A DNA stretch of 64,000 nucleotides from Bin87 sp034423595 (GTDB lineage Bacteria; Chloroflexota; Dehalococcoidia; Lucifugimonadales; UBA3495), in contig OZ242258.1 in the NCBI GenBank assembly GCA_965207025.1, forward strand, positions 1,860,001 through 1,924,000, in the 5' to 3' direction. Positions within the stretch are counted from its first letter, which is position 1. Every line of letters starts with the position of its first letter. Both the position numbers and the translations under genes were made by a program. The notes beneath the pieces were generated by a model. The model was not told where the DNA came from and ran no database searches. It saw nothing but the letters and a program-made list of their open reading frames with translations. This document shows, piece after piece, positions 10,701 through 19,533 of this stretch.

Positions 10701-11034
10701 CGCAACTTCAGCTCACGGATGAGCAGGCCGGCCATGATGGTCTTTCCGGCGCCGGCGTCGTCGGCCAGCAGGAATCGTACGCTGGGCAGCTTTAGCAGGT
10801 AGTCGTAGACGGCCTCCAGTTGGTGGGGCAGTGGATCGACCCGCGACACGGACAACGCGAAGTACGGATCGAACTCGTGGGCGATGCCCAGTGAGTAGGC
10901 TCGCAGTCCCAAGCGCAGCAGTTCACCGTCGCCATCGTAGGCGGCTGCGCTGTCAATCACGGTGAGGTCGGCGATTTCGTCTGCGTTGAGAGTAACGCGC
11001 CTGAACAGTCCTGATTGTTGGCCCACTAGGCCTA
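7730..11034 (-). pseudogene. SNF2-type helicase with DUF3883 domain: main part of an IS-interrupted gene
   Basis: This is the motor protein of the Hma-like operon and the operon's first gene. The remaining frame has Walker A (ADDAGAGKT, about residue 88-96 from the GTG at 11024-11026), DEAH at about 189-192, and the C-terminal helicase lobe (LIFTEF, IHGGM, ATEAAGEGINLQ, RMGRIHRYGQ). A C-terminal DUF3883 nuclease-like domain follows (NLGYDVTSLD, LIEVKG). The frame has no ATG upstream before a stop. An IS630-family element sits directly before it, and the first 39 codons lie beyond the element at 12268-12384. Joining across one TA gives WNLGLVGQQSGLFRRV, the expected N-terminal flow of this family. 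The GTG at 11026 could still yield a protein lacking about 41 residues, but the operon's own promoter is now cut off. Confidence 0.93.
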
Positions 11035-11060
11035 AATCGAAACCAAGGTGAAACCCACAT
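11033..11060 (+). repeat. IS630 left terminal inverted repeat with TA target
   Basis: Reads TAAATCGAAACCAAGGTGAA and continues to ACAT at 11060. The reverse complement of 12242-12269 matches it at about 22 of 28 positions, including the exact block CCAAGGTGA. The first two bases are the duplicated TA target of IS630/Tc1 elements. Confidence 0.93.
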
Positions 11061-12267
11061 CATTCGTAGGTAGAATTGAGAGCAATCGGAGCAGCAGGCT
11101 GAGAAATGTTAGGGGGTTGAAGTTGGGAATGAAAGAGATGGGAGTGCTGCTGGTGCGGTGGCGCATGGACGAGGCTGAGGTACGACGGCGGATGTATCGA
11201 GCGGCGACGCCCCGGGAGCGAGAACGCTGGCACGCGGTGTGGCTGCTGACCCAGGGTTGGACCGCGGCGGCGGTGGGTCGAGCCCTGGAGCGGGATGCCC
11301 ACACCATAGGCCAATGGGCCCGGGCCTTTGCTGAGGGCGGACCCAAGGCACTGGTTTTTGAGCAGACTGGTGGTTCCCCCCCGCGTTGGACGTGGAGCAA
11401 CGAGGCGAGCTGAAGTCGGCGGTGCAGCAGTTACCGTCGCAGGCGGGTATCGGACTATCCAACTGGAACTGGAAGGGTGTGCGGCAATTTGTGGCGGACC
11501 GTTTCGGGTTGGCGCTGAGCCGCAGCAGTTGCCTGAACTATCTACATCGGCTGGGGTTTGTGCTGAAGCGTCCCAAGAAGCGGTTGCTCAAGGCGGATCC
11601 AGCGCGGCGGGAAGCTTTTGTGAGAGAGTATGCGGAGTTGCAGGCGACGGCGGCACGGACGGGAACCAAGATATTCTTCGCCGACGAGGCGCACTTTCAG
11701 GCGGATGCCGATCTACGGGGCAAGTGGGTGCTGAAAGGAGAACCAGCCTTGGTGGATTCCACCAGTCCGCGCCGCGGCGAGAAAGTAAGCTATTACTCGG
11801 CGGTGTGCCTGGAGACTGGGGAGGTGGAGGTGATGGAACTGGAGGGCAACAGCAACGCCGCCACCTCTACTGCCTTCCTGCGGCAACTGCGGGGACAACA
11901 CACCGAACCGCTGATCGTGATTTGGGACAATTCTCCAGCCCATCGGGGCGACGCGATCCGTGCTTATCTCACCACTCCCAACCTGAACCTGCGCCTGGTG
12001 AACCTGCCCAGTTATAGTCCGGACTTCAACGCTGACGAGGCCATCTGGGGATGGGTGCGCCAGGAAACAACCGCCAACCTGTGCCTGGGAACCCGTGCCG
12101 CAGTCCGGGAGAGAGTGGGCGGCTTTTTCACCGATCTGAGCCAGCGACGCGATGCAGTCAAACGCCGCTGCCGTACCGCGCTGCAAGCGAAAGCCGACGA
12201 ATTGATTGGCGACACGCAAGCCAACCCTCTCCGCCCTGCAAATGTAGATCTCACCTTGGCTTCAGTT
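11035..12267 (+). mobile_element. IS630-family insertion sequence, 1233 bp, inside the helicase gene
   Basis: The element is bounded by TA dinucleotides at 11033-11034 and 12268-12269 and by 28-bp imperfect inverted repeats that include the TAs. It carries a single transposase gene in two overlapping frames on the plus strand, opposite to the interrupted operon. Both halves of the helicase frame rejoin exactly when the element plus one TA is removed. This proves the insertion point and suggests a fairly recent event, since neither half shows further decay. IS630 elements transpose by cut-and-paste, so precise excision and reversion are conceivable. Confidence 0.95.
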
Positions 12268-12270
12268 TAG
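11129..12270 (+). CDS. IS630-family transposase, two frames joined by a predicted -1 frameshift
   Basis: The first frame (ATG at 11129 or 11048, running to 11413) encodes an N-terminal helix-turn-helix region (RRRMYRAATPRERERWHAVW, then AAVGRALERDAHTIGQWARA). The second frame (readable from about 11377 to 12270) has the DDE catalytic core: FFADEAHFQ, IVIWDNSPAH and YSPDFNADEAIW. Seven consecutive C at 11376-11382 lie in the overlap. A -1 slip there joins GGSPP to ALDVEQRGEL and gives one continuous protein of about 380 aa from the ATG at 11129, the usual size for the family. The TAG stop is formed by the target TA plus the first flanking base, so the element borrows its stop from the insertion site. 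Confidence 0.92.
12242..12269 (-). repeat. IS630 right terminal inverted repeat with TA target
   Basis: Inverted counterpart of 11033-11060, containing TCACCTTGG and ending in the TA target at 12268-12269. It overlaps the transposase 3' end and stop codon. Confidence 0.93.
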
Positions 12271-12384
12271 GTTCCAGGAGTCCATGCCATTCGCGGCGGC
12301 GGTTTCCACCCGCATCGGCTCGTTGAACAAGTGGCCCGTCACAACCTGTCCCGGTTGGACGGTGGCGGCAGGTTTGCTGGTCAT
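12268..12384 (-). pseudogene. First 39 codons of the IS-split SNF2/DUF3883 helicase
   Basis: An ATG at 12382-12384 opens a frame MTSKPAATVQPGQVV followed by TGHLFNEPMRVE and ending MDSWNL at the TA of the insertion element. An in-frame TAG lies upstream (near 12450). The segment PGQ-V-TGHLF-EPMRVE is the typical start of helicases of this group, in which GLVG and a phenylalanine/arginine-rich strand follow. Exactly that follows in the other fragment (GLVGQQSGLFRR at 11032 and below). The complete gene would encode about 1139 aa. This short piece was missed by length alone and is supported only by frame continuity across the element and by family pattern. Confidence 0.88.
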
Positions 12385-12899
12385 GGCAGTGATCACATCT
12401 ACGGGAGACACTGGTGGCCGTGAGGCGACTGCGGGATCGGTGTCTGCCGCCTACGAGGCTTGTGGCGGGCCGATTGTAACAGGTTGCATCCGCATCCGGG
12501 ATACCCATCTTCGATGGGCTCTCCACCATCAGCGGCATGGTGTGGTTTCCTCCATCTCGATTTCTGGGCCGTCGCCAAACGGCAGCTCGCACAGCACGGT
12601 GCTCTGGCATTCCTTGGGTACATGATGCGCATTGGGAGGGACCACGGTCCCGAGGTCGTGCCTCAGATGGGAAGACGGTGCGGCTTGACCATGTCTTTCC
12701 CGGAGGTTGCGCCGTACCACGACTGTTCCCATGGCATGTTGCGAGAGATTCGGTACTGACTCGTTCAGTTCGGGGCAGATGATCGTCTGACCTAGCACTC
12801 TTGCGCTCCCATGCTTGACTGGCTAACCTGAATTCGTGGGTGGTTCCCAACCTGATGGGTTTGATGTTTCCACCTAATTTTTCTGTTTGCAGGATAACC
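12385..12899. other. Intergenic region upstream of the defence operon and OLD gene
   Basis: About 515 bp between divergent genes, so promoters for both the leftward operon and the rightward OLD gene are expected here. No convincing -35/-10 pair stands out. On the minus strand 12529-12798 could encode 89 aa (start MLGQTIICPELNE), but it matches nothing I recognise and may be chance or an eroded gene. Confidence 0.4.
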
Positions 12900-14711
12900 G
12901 TGAAGCTGACCTCTGTACGAATTCAGAACTACAAGTGTGTCGAGGATTCTGGTGCATTCTCCGTTGCCGACCTGACCTGCTTGGCCGGCAAGAATGAATC
13001 CGGCAAAACTGCTCTTCTCCAGGCGTTACGCAGGCTGAATCCCGTAGAGGGCACGAACGAAGCCAATTTCGATGACTTGGACGAATTTCCCCGGCGCCGA
13101 TTTCGGGGCGATGTCTCTGACGAACCGGTGTTGACGACCGTGTGGGAGCTTTCGGATGACGAAGTCCGAGGTCTTGAGGGAGAACTTGGTCGGGGCATTT
13201 TGTCCAATCGAACCGTGGTCGTTCGCAAGGGCTATGGTAACGATCTCGTTTGGGATGTTCAGTGGGCGGAGAACGATTTCGTTCGCAGGATTAGATCTGA
13301 CGCCGACGAAGGCGCGGAAAGTCAGCAGGACATCGAACAGTTGATTACTGATGCTTTGGAAGGATTGCTGCCGATGTTCCTTTACTTCCCCACTTATGGG
13401 ATTCTCCCCGGGGAAATTTCAGTCGATGAAGTCGTCAGCGTTGGACCGAGCACTACCGGGGATTGGGACCGACGGCGCCATTTCCGAGCACTGCTGGATC
13501 TTGCTGGGACCGATGCCCAAACATTGCGCGGTGCGCGGCGGCGAGAGGAGCTGATTGCTAGACTGGAATCAGTCTCGAACAACCTTGGCGATGTGATTTT
13601 CAAGTATTGGTCTCAGAACAAAGACCTACGTGTCCAGTTTCGTTACGACCCTGCACGTCCGGATGACGATCCTGATGTTCGGGGAGACGTTTTCCAATTG
13701 CGGATCGAAAACGCTCGCCACAGGGTTAGCACCGAGTTCGATGCCCGCAGTTCTGGCTTTGTTTGGTTCTTTTCCTTTTTGGTCTGGTTCAACAGCGTCT
13801 CGCAGGACATTGGCGATAACTTGATCATCCTGCTCGATGAGCCCGGTTTGAGCCTCCATGGGACTGCACAGAGCGATTTGCTGAGCTACATCAAAAGCGA
13901 GTTGTTGCCAAACCACCAGGTGATATACACCACCCATTCTCCGTTCATGGTCGATGCAGATAACCTGCTGGGCGTGAGGACCGTTGAAGATATGACGGCT
14001 CCCGACGGTTCCACTTTGGGGACTAAAGTTGGCGATGAGGTCTTGAGTAGCGATGCGGAGACCTTGTTCCCGTTGCGCGCAGCGATGGGCTACAGCATCA
14101 CTCAATCTTTGTTCATTGGGGAACACTCTCTTCTGGTCGAGGGTCCGTCTGACTTTGTGTTTCTCCGATGGGCATCGAATCGGTTGGAAGCATTGGGTCG
14201 TACCTCACTCGACCGCCGATGGACCATCACACCCGGCGGTGGCATTACCAAGCTTGGAACCTTCGTGGCGCTGTTTGCTGGCCAGCATTTGGATGTTGCG
14301 GTCTTCACTGACCTGCATCAAGGCGACAAATCGGCCGTTCGGAAACTCCGCGACAACGAACTACTGGGAGCGAATCGGGTTTTCACTGCAGATCAATTCG
14401 CAGGGCAGCCAGAGGCGGACACGGAGGACATGATTGGTTGGGAGCTGTACTCACGTGTTGTGAATCGTTGCTACGATCTAGCTCCGGAAATGGCGCTACC
14501 GGCGGTTAAGCCACCAGTGCCGTCGGGCAGGGTTTTGGAGGCAGTCGAAGACCATTTTCGGACTGTTGCGGTCAGTGCGCCCGAGTTTGACCATTTGACC
14601 CCTGCGAACTACCTGCTGGAGCGTCAGGACGATTTCGCGACAGGACTTGGGATCGATGCCGCTCTCGACCGGTTTGAGTCGCTCTTCGAGACTCTCAATG
14701 CTCTATTGTGA
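12900..14711 (+). CDS. OLD-family ATP-dependent nuclease (ABC-type ATPase plus TOPRIM)
   Basis: A 603-aa protein of the overcoming-lysogenization-defect family. The N-terminal ATPase has Walker A (AGKNESGKTALL, near residue 30) and the later block ILLDEPGLSLH with the H-loop TTHSPFMVD. The C-terminal TOPRIM nuclease domain starts with LLVEGPSDFVFL and has the acidic pair in VFTDLHQGDK. The GTG at 12900 is preferred because OLD proteins begin with a short K-L-x-S-V-R-I-x-N-Y strand right at the N-terminus, and AGGA lies just upstream; a longer frame from 12840 is possible. No UvrD-like partner (as in Gabija) is present, so this is a solitary class 1-like OLD gene within the defence island. OLD nucleases cut or degrade phage DNA. 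Confidence 0.9.
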   Translation: MKLTSVRIQNYKCVEDSGAFSVADLTCLAGKNESGKTALLQALRRLNPVEGTNEANFDDLDEFPRRRFRGDVSDEPVLTTVWELSDDEVRGLEGELGRGILSNRTVVVRKGYGNDLVWDVQWAENDFVRRIRSDADEGAESQQDIEQLITDALEGLLPMFLYFPTYGILPGEISVDEVVSVGPSTTGDWDRRRHFRALLDLAGTDAQTLRGARRREELIARLESVSNNLGDVIFKYWSQNKDLRVQFRYDPARPDDDPDVRGDVFQLRIENARHRVSTEFDARSSGFVWFFSFLVWFNSVSQDIGDNLIILLDEPGLSLHGTAQSDLLSYIKSELLPNHQVIYTTHSPFMVDADNLLGVRTVEDMTAPDGSTLGTKVGDEVLSSDAETLFPLRAAMGYSITQSLFIGEHSLLVEGPSDFVFLRWASNRLEALGRTSLDRRWTITPGGGITKLGTFVALFAGQHLDVAVFTDLHQGDKSAVRKLRDNELLGANRVFTADQFAGQPEADTEDMIGWELYSRVVNRCYDLAPEMALPAVKPPVPSGRVLEAVEDHFRTVAVSAPEFDHLTPANYLLERQDDFATGLGIDAALDRFESLFETLNALL

Positions 14712-14846
14712 TGGCGCGTGAGCCCAAGGTGTTGGGGTAGGGCGTCGATAAGGCGCGCGGCACGGCGTCTATACTTCGCGTGGTCGGCGGTCGCGCTGAC
14801 GGCGTTGTCTCCGACGGGTAGGAGGGCCGTTCGGCCGTTTAGCGGT

Positions 14847-15580
14847 TATGAACTGCGCGCGTCGGAGACCAGATTGCTCACGAGGTCGGACAGCCATTCG
14901 ACGGCCTCGGGGTAGTGCGCGAGATCCAGCACGAACTGCTGCCCTGTGCCGATGCTTCGCAGGTAGGCGTGGTTGGCATCGTGCCGCCAGCGTTGTGGTC
15001 AGGGTGGTACGTCGAAGGCGGTTTGTTGCCGTCGGGGTAGAGCCACGGCGGTAGCCGCCATTGCGACATGCCGGCGGCGTTTGGGTCGGTCGGGACCAGT
15101 CGTCGGTCGAACCTTGGGAACACTCCCCATCCAGCGACTCCGCACTGGTCGTCATCTTTGCCCAAGTGCAGCTTCAGAGACGCCGCGTCGACGGCGTTCA
15201 TGTCGCCGCGGTAGCCTCCAGAGAGGTGAGGATGGTGGCGTGTCCAGGGAAGGTCGTTTGGCCTGATGTCGGCGACCCGGTGCTTCCGGTCGACTTGGAG
15301 CCAGTCCCAGAGGGCGTGTAGTTCGGGAGCGCTTGTGACGAATCGCCATCCTTGGGTGGTTTCCTCAATTCAAAGAAAAGGAAGACGTCGCCGGTGCCAA
15401 CGCCCTGCCTATCAAGGTGACCCTGCGCAATGCTGTAAGACGCCACGAACGGACCCGTCATCAGCGTGTCACAGTTACGGGTGCCGTTGCCGTCGCATTT
15501 GTATGCGTCCGGGTCCTTGACGTTGCCTGCCCAGCGGGTTCGCCTAGTTTGCAAGGCGTCGATGCAGCGTGTACGGGGTG
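14847..15580 (-). pseudogene. Nmad3-like putative nucleotide-modification-associated protein, frameshifted
   Basis: Three frames on the minus strand together give one conserved protein. Segment 1 (about 15554-15362) has CDGNGTRN and AQGHLDRQGVGTGDVFLFF. Segment 2 (about 15360-14990) has WRFVTSAPELHALWDWLQVD, GVFPRFDRRLV and SQWRLPPWLYPDG. Segment 3 (about 14990-14847) has RHDANHAYLRS and GQQFVLDLAHYPEAVEWL and ends at TAA. This order and these motifs match proteins annotated Nmad3 (nucleotide modification associated domain 3), seen near phage-defence genes. Each junction is repaired by one extra base, next to AAA near 15360 and in a GGCGGC run near 14990. It may therefore be an intact gene with assembly indels. 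The N-terminal end beyond 15580 could not be resolved. Confidence 0.65.
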
Positions 15581-15862
15581 CCCGTCTAGCAGCTGCGCCG
15601 CCTGCCAGTCTGGGTGGCCTTACCCGGGGAAGGGATTGCAGTACACAAGGTTGGGGTTGACCACTGGCTTGCTCTTCCTCCGGAGGTCTTCGCCTTCGTG
15701 CGGCGTCTCCATACGCCGTACGAAGGTAGTTGATGGGGGTTTGATATGATGGAAAAGAGCGCTGTCAGACACGAACGGGTGGCGCGTGCATGCACGTGGT
15801 GTTCTTGCCGTGCGGCTAGCCTCGCGGAAGACCGACGGACCTGACGACCGCCGGAGGTGACC

Positions 15863-16966
15863 ATGGAAGTTCACATGACTGACGAGGAGATCAAGAGGCT
15901 CCACGATTTCGAATTTGACCTGTGGTCCGGCAAGAAGGCGGGCCTGGAGTGGGAATGCGCCCTGAAGGGAATTCCCACTCCAGGCACTGAACCGCCGGAT
16001 TTCTGTGGAGGTCGTCCAGCCCATCGGCGTAGGTCACACACGAATCCCGCGAACATGATAAAGGCTGTCAACGGCGGTTTTCGGGACGTGGTGGCGTTTT
16101 CGCTCAAGTCGCAAATGCACCCCAGGGATTGGAATTTTGCGAACCTGCAACATGCCCTGTACGAGGAGACACGGGTGGAAGACTCTACAGTGGGCCACTA
16201 TGCGTGTGACTGGCATGACGATCAGGTCTTCAAGCCAATCGACAACTTGGAGGCGGTCAAGCAGAGCCCCGAAGATCGGGAGCTTGCCCTTCTGTTCGCC
16301 TTGCGGGCGGTTTTGATGAGGTACTTCTTGGTGTACCGCCACTGGCGGTTGTTTGACAGGCGTTCCCGACGCTGTCTGGAGGCGGCCCAGTCGATACCGA
16401 GGCGGCAATGGGGAAGTGATTGTAGGAACAATTGTAGGGAGAAGTGGCGTCAGTTCAGCGAAGCCGACCGAGAAATAGCGTCGCGACATGAGCGTCAAGT
16501 CGGGACGCTTCAGCAGGAAGCAGAACGTTTGGTGTCGCTGGTCAGGAACGGCGACAATTCGAGGGTTGCTGGCAAGCTGATCTTTGTGCCTGGCAGTCCT
16601 GGAATGGGCGGAACGATGGTTTACGACCAAAGGTATGGCAGCGGCGTTACCTGTACGGTGAACCCAGTAGCCGACGGGCATTATTTGTACGTTACCCGCC
16701 ACCAGGGGATTGGCGGCGTGTTGGCGAGGGCAGCTACTGATCTCGTGTTGCCTAACTTGAGCCACGCGGATACAGGGCAGCTCGTGTCTGAGCTGGCACT
16801 CCAGCAAAATCTGGCAGTTTTCATCATCATGCCCAAGTGGCACGCCATGGAAAGGACCGGCGAACAGGACGGCGTTCGTGCCATAGCCGAGCAGGTGTAC
16901 TCTTCAGTACCGCGCAGGTTCCGAGCGTTGAAAGACGACCACCGGGTGCCTAACCTGCTTTCCTGA
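15863..16966 (+). CDS. Hypothetical protein, 367 aa
   Basis: An unrecognised soluble protein. The ATG at 15863 is chosen because GGAGG lies 5 bp upstream. The N-terminus is acidic and helical (TDEEIKRLHDFEFDLW). The middle has an arginine-rich helical stretch (residues about 160-230), and the C-terminal third looks alpha/beta with glycine-rich loops (PGSPGMGGTMVYDQ). A cysteine pair CRNNC occurs near residue 205. No nucleotide-binding or nuclease motif is obvious. It lies between the Nmad3-like gene and an AAA+ ATPase, so a defence role is possible by association only. Confidence 0.7.
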   Translation: MEVHMTDEEIKRLHDFEFDLWSGKKAGLEWECALKGIPTPGTEPPDFCGGRPAHRRRSHTNPANMIKAVNGGFRDVVAFSLKSQMHPRDWNFANLQHALYEETRVEDSTVGHYACDWHDDQVFKPIDNLEAVKQSPEDRELALLFALRAVLMRYFLVYRHWRLFDRRSRRCLEAAQSIPRRQWGSDCRNNCREKWRQFSEADREIASRHERQVGTLQQEAERLVSLVRNGDNSRVAGKLIFVPGSPGMGGTMVYDQRYGSGVTCTVNPVADGHYLYVTRHQGIGGVLARAATDLVLPNLSHADTGQLVSELALQQNLAVFIIMPKWHAMERTGEQDGVRAIAEQVYSSVPRRFRALKDDHRVPNLLS

Positions 16967-16992
16967 CGGCTGACGAACGGGCCCCTGTAGCA

Positions 16993-17016
16993 CCGGTTCG
17001 GGAAATTGCGAACCGG
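16993..17016. terminator. Hairpin between convergent genes
   Basis: CCGGTTCG (16993-17000) pairs perfectly with CGAACCGG (17009-17016) over an 8-base loop. It sits between the ends of two convergent genes (16966 and 17128), where a bidirectional terminator would be expected. There is no T-run, so factor-independent termination is not assured. Confidence 0.45.
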
Positions 17017-17127
17017 GTCCGCGTCATTGTCAACAACAGAGCCAGCAGGGTAGTCCCGGTGGTGTTGCTGCCTTCGCTCATGGGTATGGCAGTTCGCTGG
17101 TGTTGCCGGAGCGGGTCTGAGACGGGA

Positions 17128-18639
17128 TCACGCGAGCAGCATGAACGTCGCAAGCGGCATGGCGACGGTGCGTGGGTCGTCGAAGGGCGGCGTGTCCTCC
17201 CGCGTGATGAGTAAACCGAACGGAGCGCGTTTGGCCGGTTCTTCGACGAATGCCCTGATGCCCCGTGTGTCGCCCACGGGGTCGATGCTTCGCCGGTAGT
17301 TGACCTGCACGGGGATTTGCTGGTCGCCGACCTCGAGCACGAAGTCCAGGTTAGGTTCTCTGGGCGGCGTCGGCACGCGCTCAAAGTCCAAGCCGCGTAT
17401 AACGGACACGGTGGCGCCGAGCACGCTCTGGGCCATGTGCCCCGCCAGCGTCGTCAGTTCTGGGCTTGAGTCCACCGCGTAGGGTGCGAGGGGAACCCGT
17501 TCCCACAGCCAGCTGGCGCGCAGTGCATGGTCCGCCAGGCAGAGTTTGATGGCGTCCTGTGGGCGGTTGATGTTCAGCGGCGGCCACGGCAGAAGCCGTA
17601 TCAGAGCGGTGGCGGCCAGTGCCTGCAGGTGGTGGGCTACCTCTTCAAGATCCGCTTCCTCTCCGGGCGAAAGGCTGCCTGCTCGGGCAAGTTCGCCGAC
17701 AGACGACATCCGTCCAGCGTACCGGCAGGCGGTTTCGGACATCATCTCGCGTAGCGCCGTGTCGTAGTTCTGGCCGTGAGGTCCAGCCAGCAGGTCGCGT
17801 CGCAGCACTGGCCGGATGACGTCCTCGTTCAGCCGATGGGCGAGGGTCGGCCAATCGGCGGGCGGTTCGAATGGGTCATGGGCCATTGGGTAGCCGCCGC
17901 GTTCCGAGAACAGGCGTAAGGCCTGATCGCGGGCCCCCGAATTTCTCCGTCCGTGTTGGGCCGGCCCTTGCCAGAACTCCAGTCGGCGGAATTGCCCGAA
18001 GCTTTCTTCCGGCGGGAAATGTTTGACGGGCGCCATGCCCTGAAATTCGGCGATTTCGGAGAGCGACAGGTTGCCGGCCTCGACGGTGGACGTCCATCCC
18101 GCCATCCGGTGACCGCCACGCTCGATGCGTAGGGCGGAGCTGCCGGTGGCGACGACCTTGACGGCGGAGTGGTCCACCAGGAACTTGAGCTGGTTGTGCC
18201 AGTTGCGGATGTGCTGTATCTCGTCGAAGAACAGGTAGGCCGGCTGGCCCTGGTGGGCCAGGGCGTTGAACGTGGCGGGCGTGATGTTGTGCTGGATCCA
18301 GACCGTGGTCCGCAGGATGGGGTCGAGCATGTACTCGGTGATCGTGACCTGGTCGAGCGGAACCCGGATGATGTGGTGGGGCGGTACGCCTTCGTCCAGC
18401 AGGTCGGAGATGATCTGGAGCTGCATGGTGGTTTTCCCGACGCCCCGGGGTCCGGGCACGGCGACGATGGGCGTGATGCCAGACTCCAGGCGTTGGCGTA
18501 CTTGGCCGACGAGACGCCGTCGGGTGGCGGGCACCGGCGGCGTAGGCTCGCCCCTCCACCACGGGTTAGAGAGGTGCAGGGTTTGCACCAACTCGGCCGG
18601 AAGGGGCAGAGGCGTGTAGGGTGGTAGTAGAGTGTTCAC
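17128..18639 (-). CDS. AAA+ ATPase with DUF4143-type C-terminal region
   Basis: A 503-aa ATP-binding protein of the AAA_14/DUF4143 type. Near the N-terminus is the family opening SNPWWRGE. Walker A is VPGPRGVGKTTM (about residues 60-71), Walker B YLFFDEIQHIRNW, and sensor I VVATGSSAL. The C-terminal part is the nuclease-like DUF4143 region found in these proteins (LDFVLEVGDQQIPVQVNYRR). The GTG at 18637-18639 (product starting MNTLLPPYTPLPLP, with GAGCAGG upstream) is preferred over an ATG 38 codons upstream, because the upstream segment shows no family features. Such ATPases are common in genomic islands and their substrates are generally unknown. Confidence 0.85.
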   Translation of the reverse strand: MNTLLPPYTPLPLPAELVQTLHLSNPWWRGEPTPPVPATRRRLVGQVRQRLESGITPIVAVPGPRGVGKTTMQLQIISDLLDEGVPPHHIIRVPLDQVTITEYMLDPILRTTVWIQHNITPATFNALAHQGQPAYLFFDEIQHIRNWHNQLKFLVDHSAVKVVATGSSALRIERGGHRMAGWTSTVEAGNLSLSEIAEFQGMAPVKHFPPEESFGQFRRLEFWQGPAQHGRRNSGARDQALRLFSERGGYPMAHDPFEPPADWPTLAHRLNEDVIRPVLRRDLLAGPHGQNYDTALREMMSETACRYAGRMSSVGELARAGSLSPGEEADLEEVAHHLQALAATALIRLLPWPPLNINRPQDAIKLCLADHALRASWLWERVPLAPYAVDSSPELTTLAGHMAQSVLGATVSVIRGLDFERVPTPPREPNLDFVLEVGDQQIPVQVNYRRSIDPVGDTRGIRAFVEEPAKRAPFGLLITREDTPPFDDPRTVAMPLATFMLLA

Positions 18640-19533
18640 GTTGAACCTGCTCGGGGTGTGGCTCGCGACTTCATGGGCAGCGCCCCGTTGGAGCAGGCAG
18701 GGTTGAACCCGTAGGGCTACGCCATGATCAAGTTTCGTGGCGTCCTGGTTCAATTACGCTCCTGCTGGAGGCAGCGTCCCAAGAACTTGGAGAGCATTTC
18801 TCGGCAACTCGCCTTGTCCGTTCGGGCGGGTGGTGCCCACCATTCGACACGCCCAGGATGGTCTTTACAGCTTTGGCCGATGTTCACCGGATGATTGCGG
18901 GTGGGTCGGGGTGATCCAAAACTCGCCAGCTCGATTCTACATTGCTCTGGCTTCGACCTGCTCGACCGGCAGCTGCGGCCACTCATGGGTCAGCATGACG
19001 CCGGCGCCGTCACTCCCCGCCCCGGCCGCGCTTTCAGCGGCAACTTTCGGGGTACGGAATGGCACGCTCGGGCTCGGTCGGGTCCTGATCAACAAGGACA
19101 ACGAACGACTGCCAGCGCCACGACCGTTGCCGCCGTCGTCGTTGCGAGCAGAACCATGCGGAACGTGATGCACCTCTGTCCCGGTGGACGGTCCTGCAGA
19201 GGTGCCAGCGCCGCCAGCGGCGGATACGGCGCGGCTGGCGCAAGTTCGCCAACGGCTGCCTGTGGTCCGCCTTGGCCGTTTTCCTGCTGTCGGCGATGAT
19301 GGGTTGCGCGCGCTGTGCTCGTCGTTAGCTTCGGATCTGTCCTCGGACCTGTCGGAGCTCGACGGCTCTTCCCCGTTGGCGGAGTCCGCTGTGATGAGCG
19401 AGAACGAGCTGTCCGCCATGTCGAACACCGCGCTGACGTTGTTCTACGTCTCGCTGGCCCTGCTGGGAGCTGGGTTGGCGGGCCACACCGTGCCTGGCGC
19501 GCTCCCGTCCGGCCACGAGGATGAAGTGCGGGA
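18640..19533. other. Gene-poor region with a short repeated sequence
   Basis: No gene recognised on either strand; the open frames here are low-complexity and arginine- or proline-rich, as expected from GC-rich non-coding DNA. A block at about 18889-18917 (GGATGATTGCGGGTGGGTCG continuing to GTGATC) recurs with few changes at about 20498-20526, so a short dispersed repeat is present. Confidence 0.5.

Noticed and set aside
7730..11034. DISARM assignment for the helicase-methylase operon
   Set aside because: There is no DUF1998 (DrmB) or phospholipase D-like (DrmC) gene; DUF1156 plus DUF499 plus DUF3883-helicase fits the Hma gene set better.
12900..14711. Gabija system based on the OLD-family gene
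   Set aside because: No UvrD/GajB-like helicase lies beside it; the nearest helicase belongs to the Hma-like operon.
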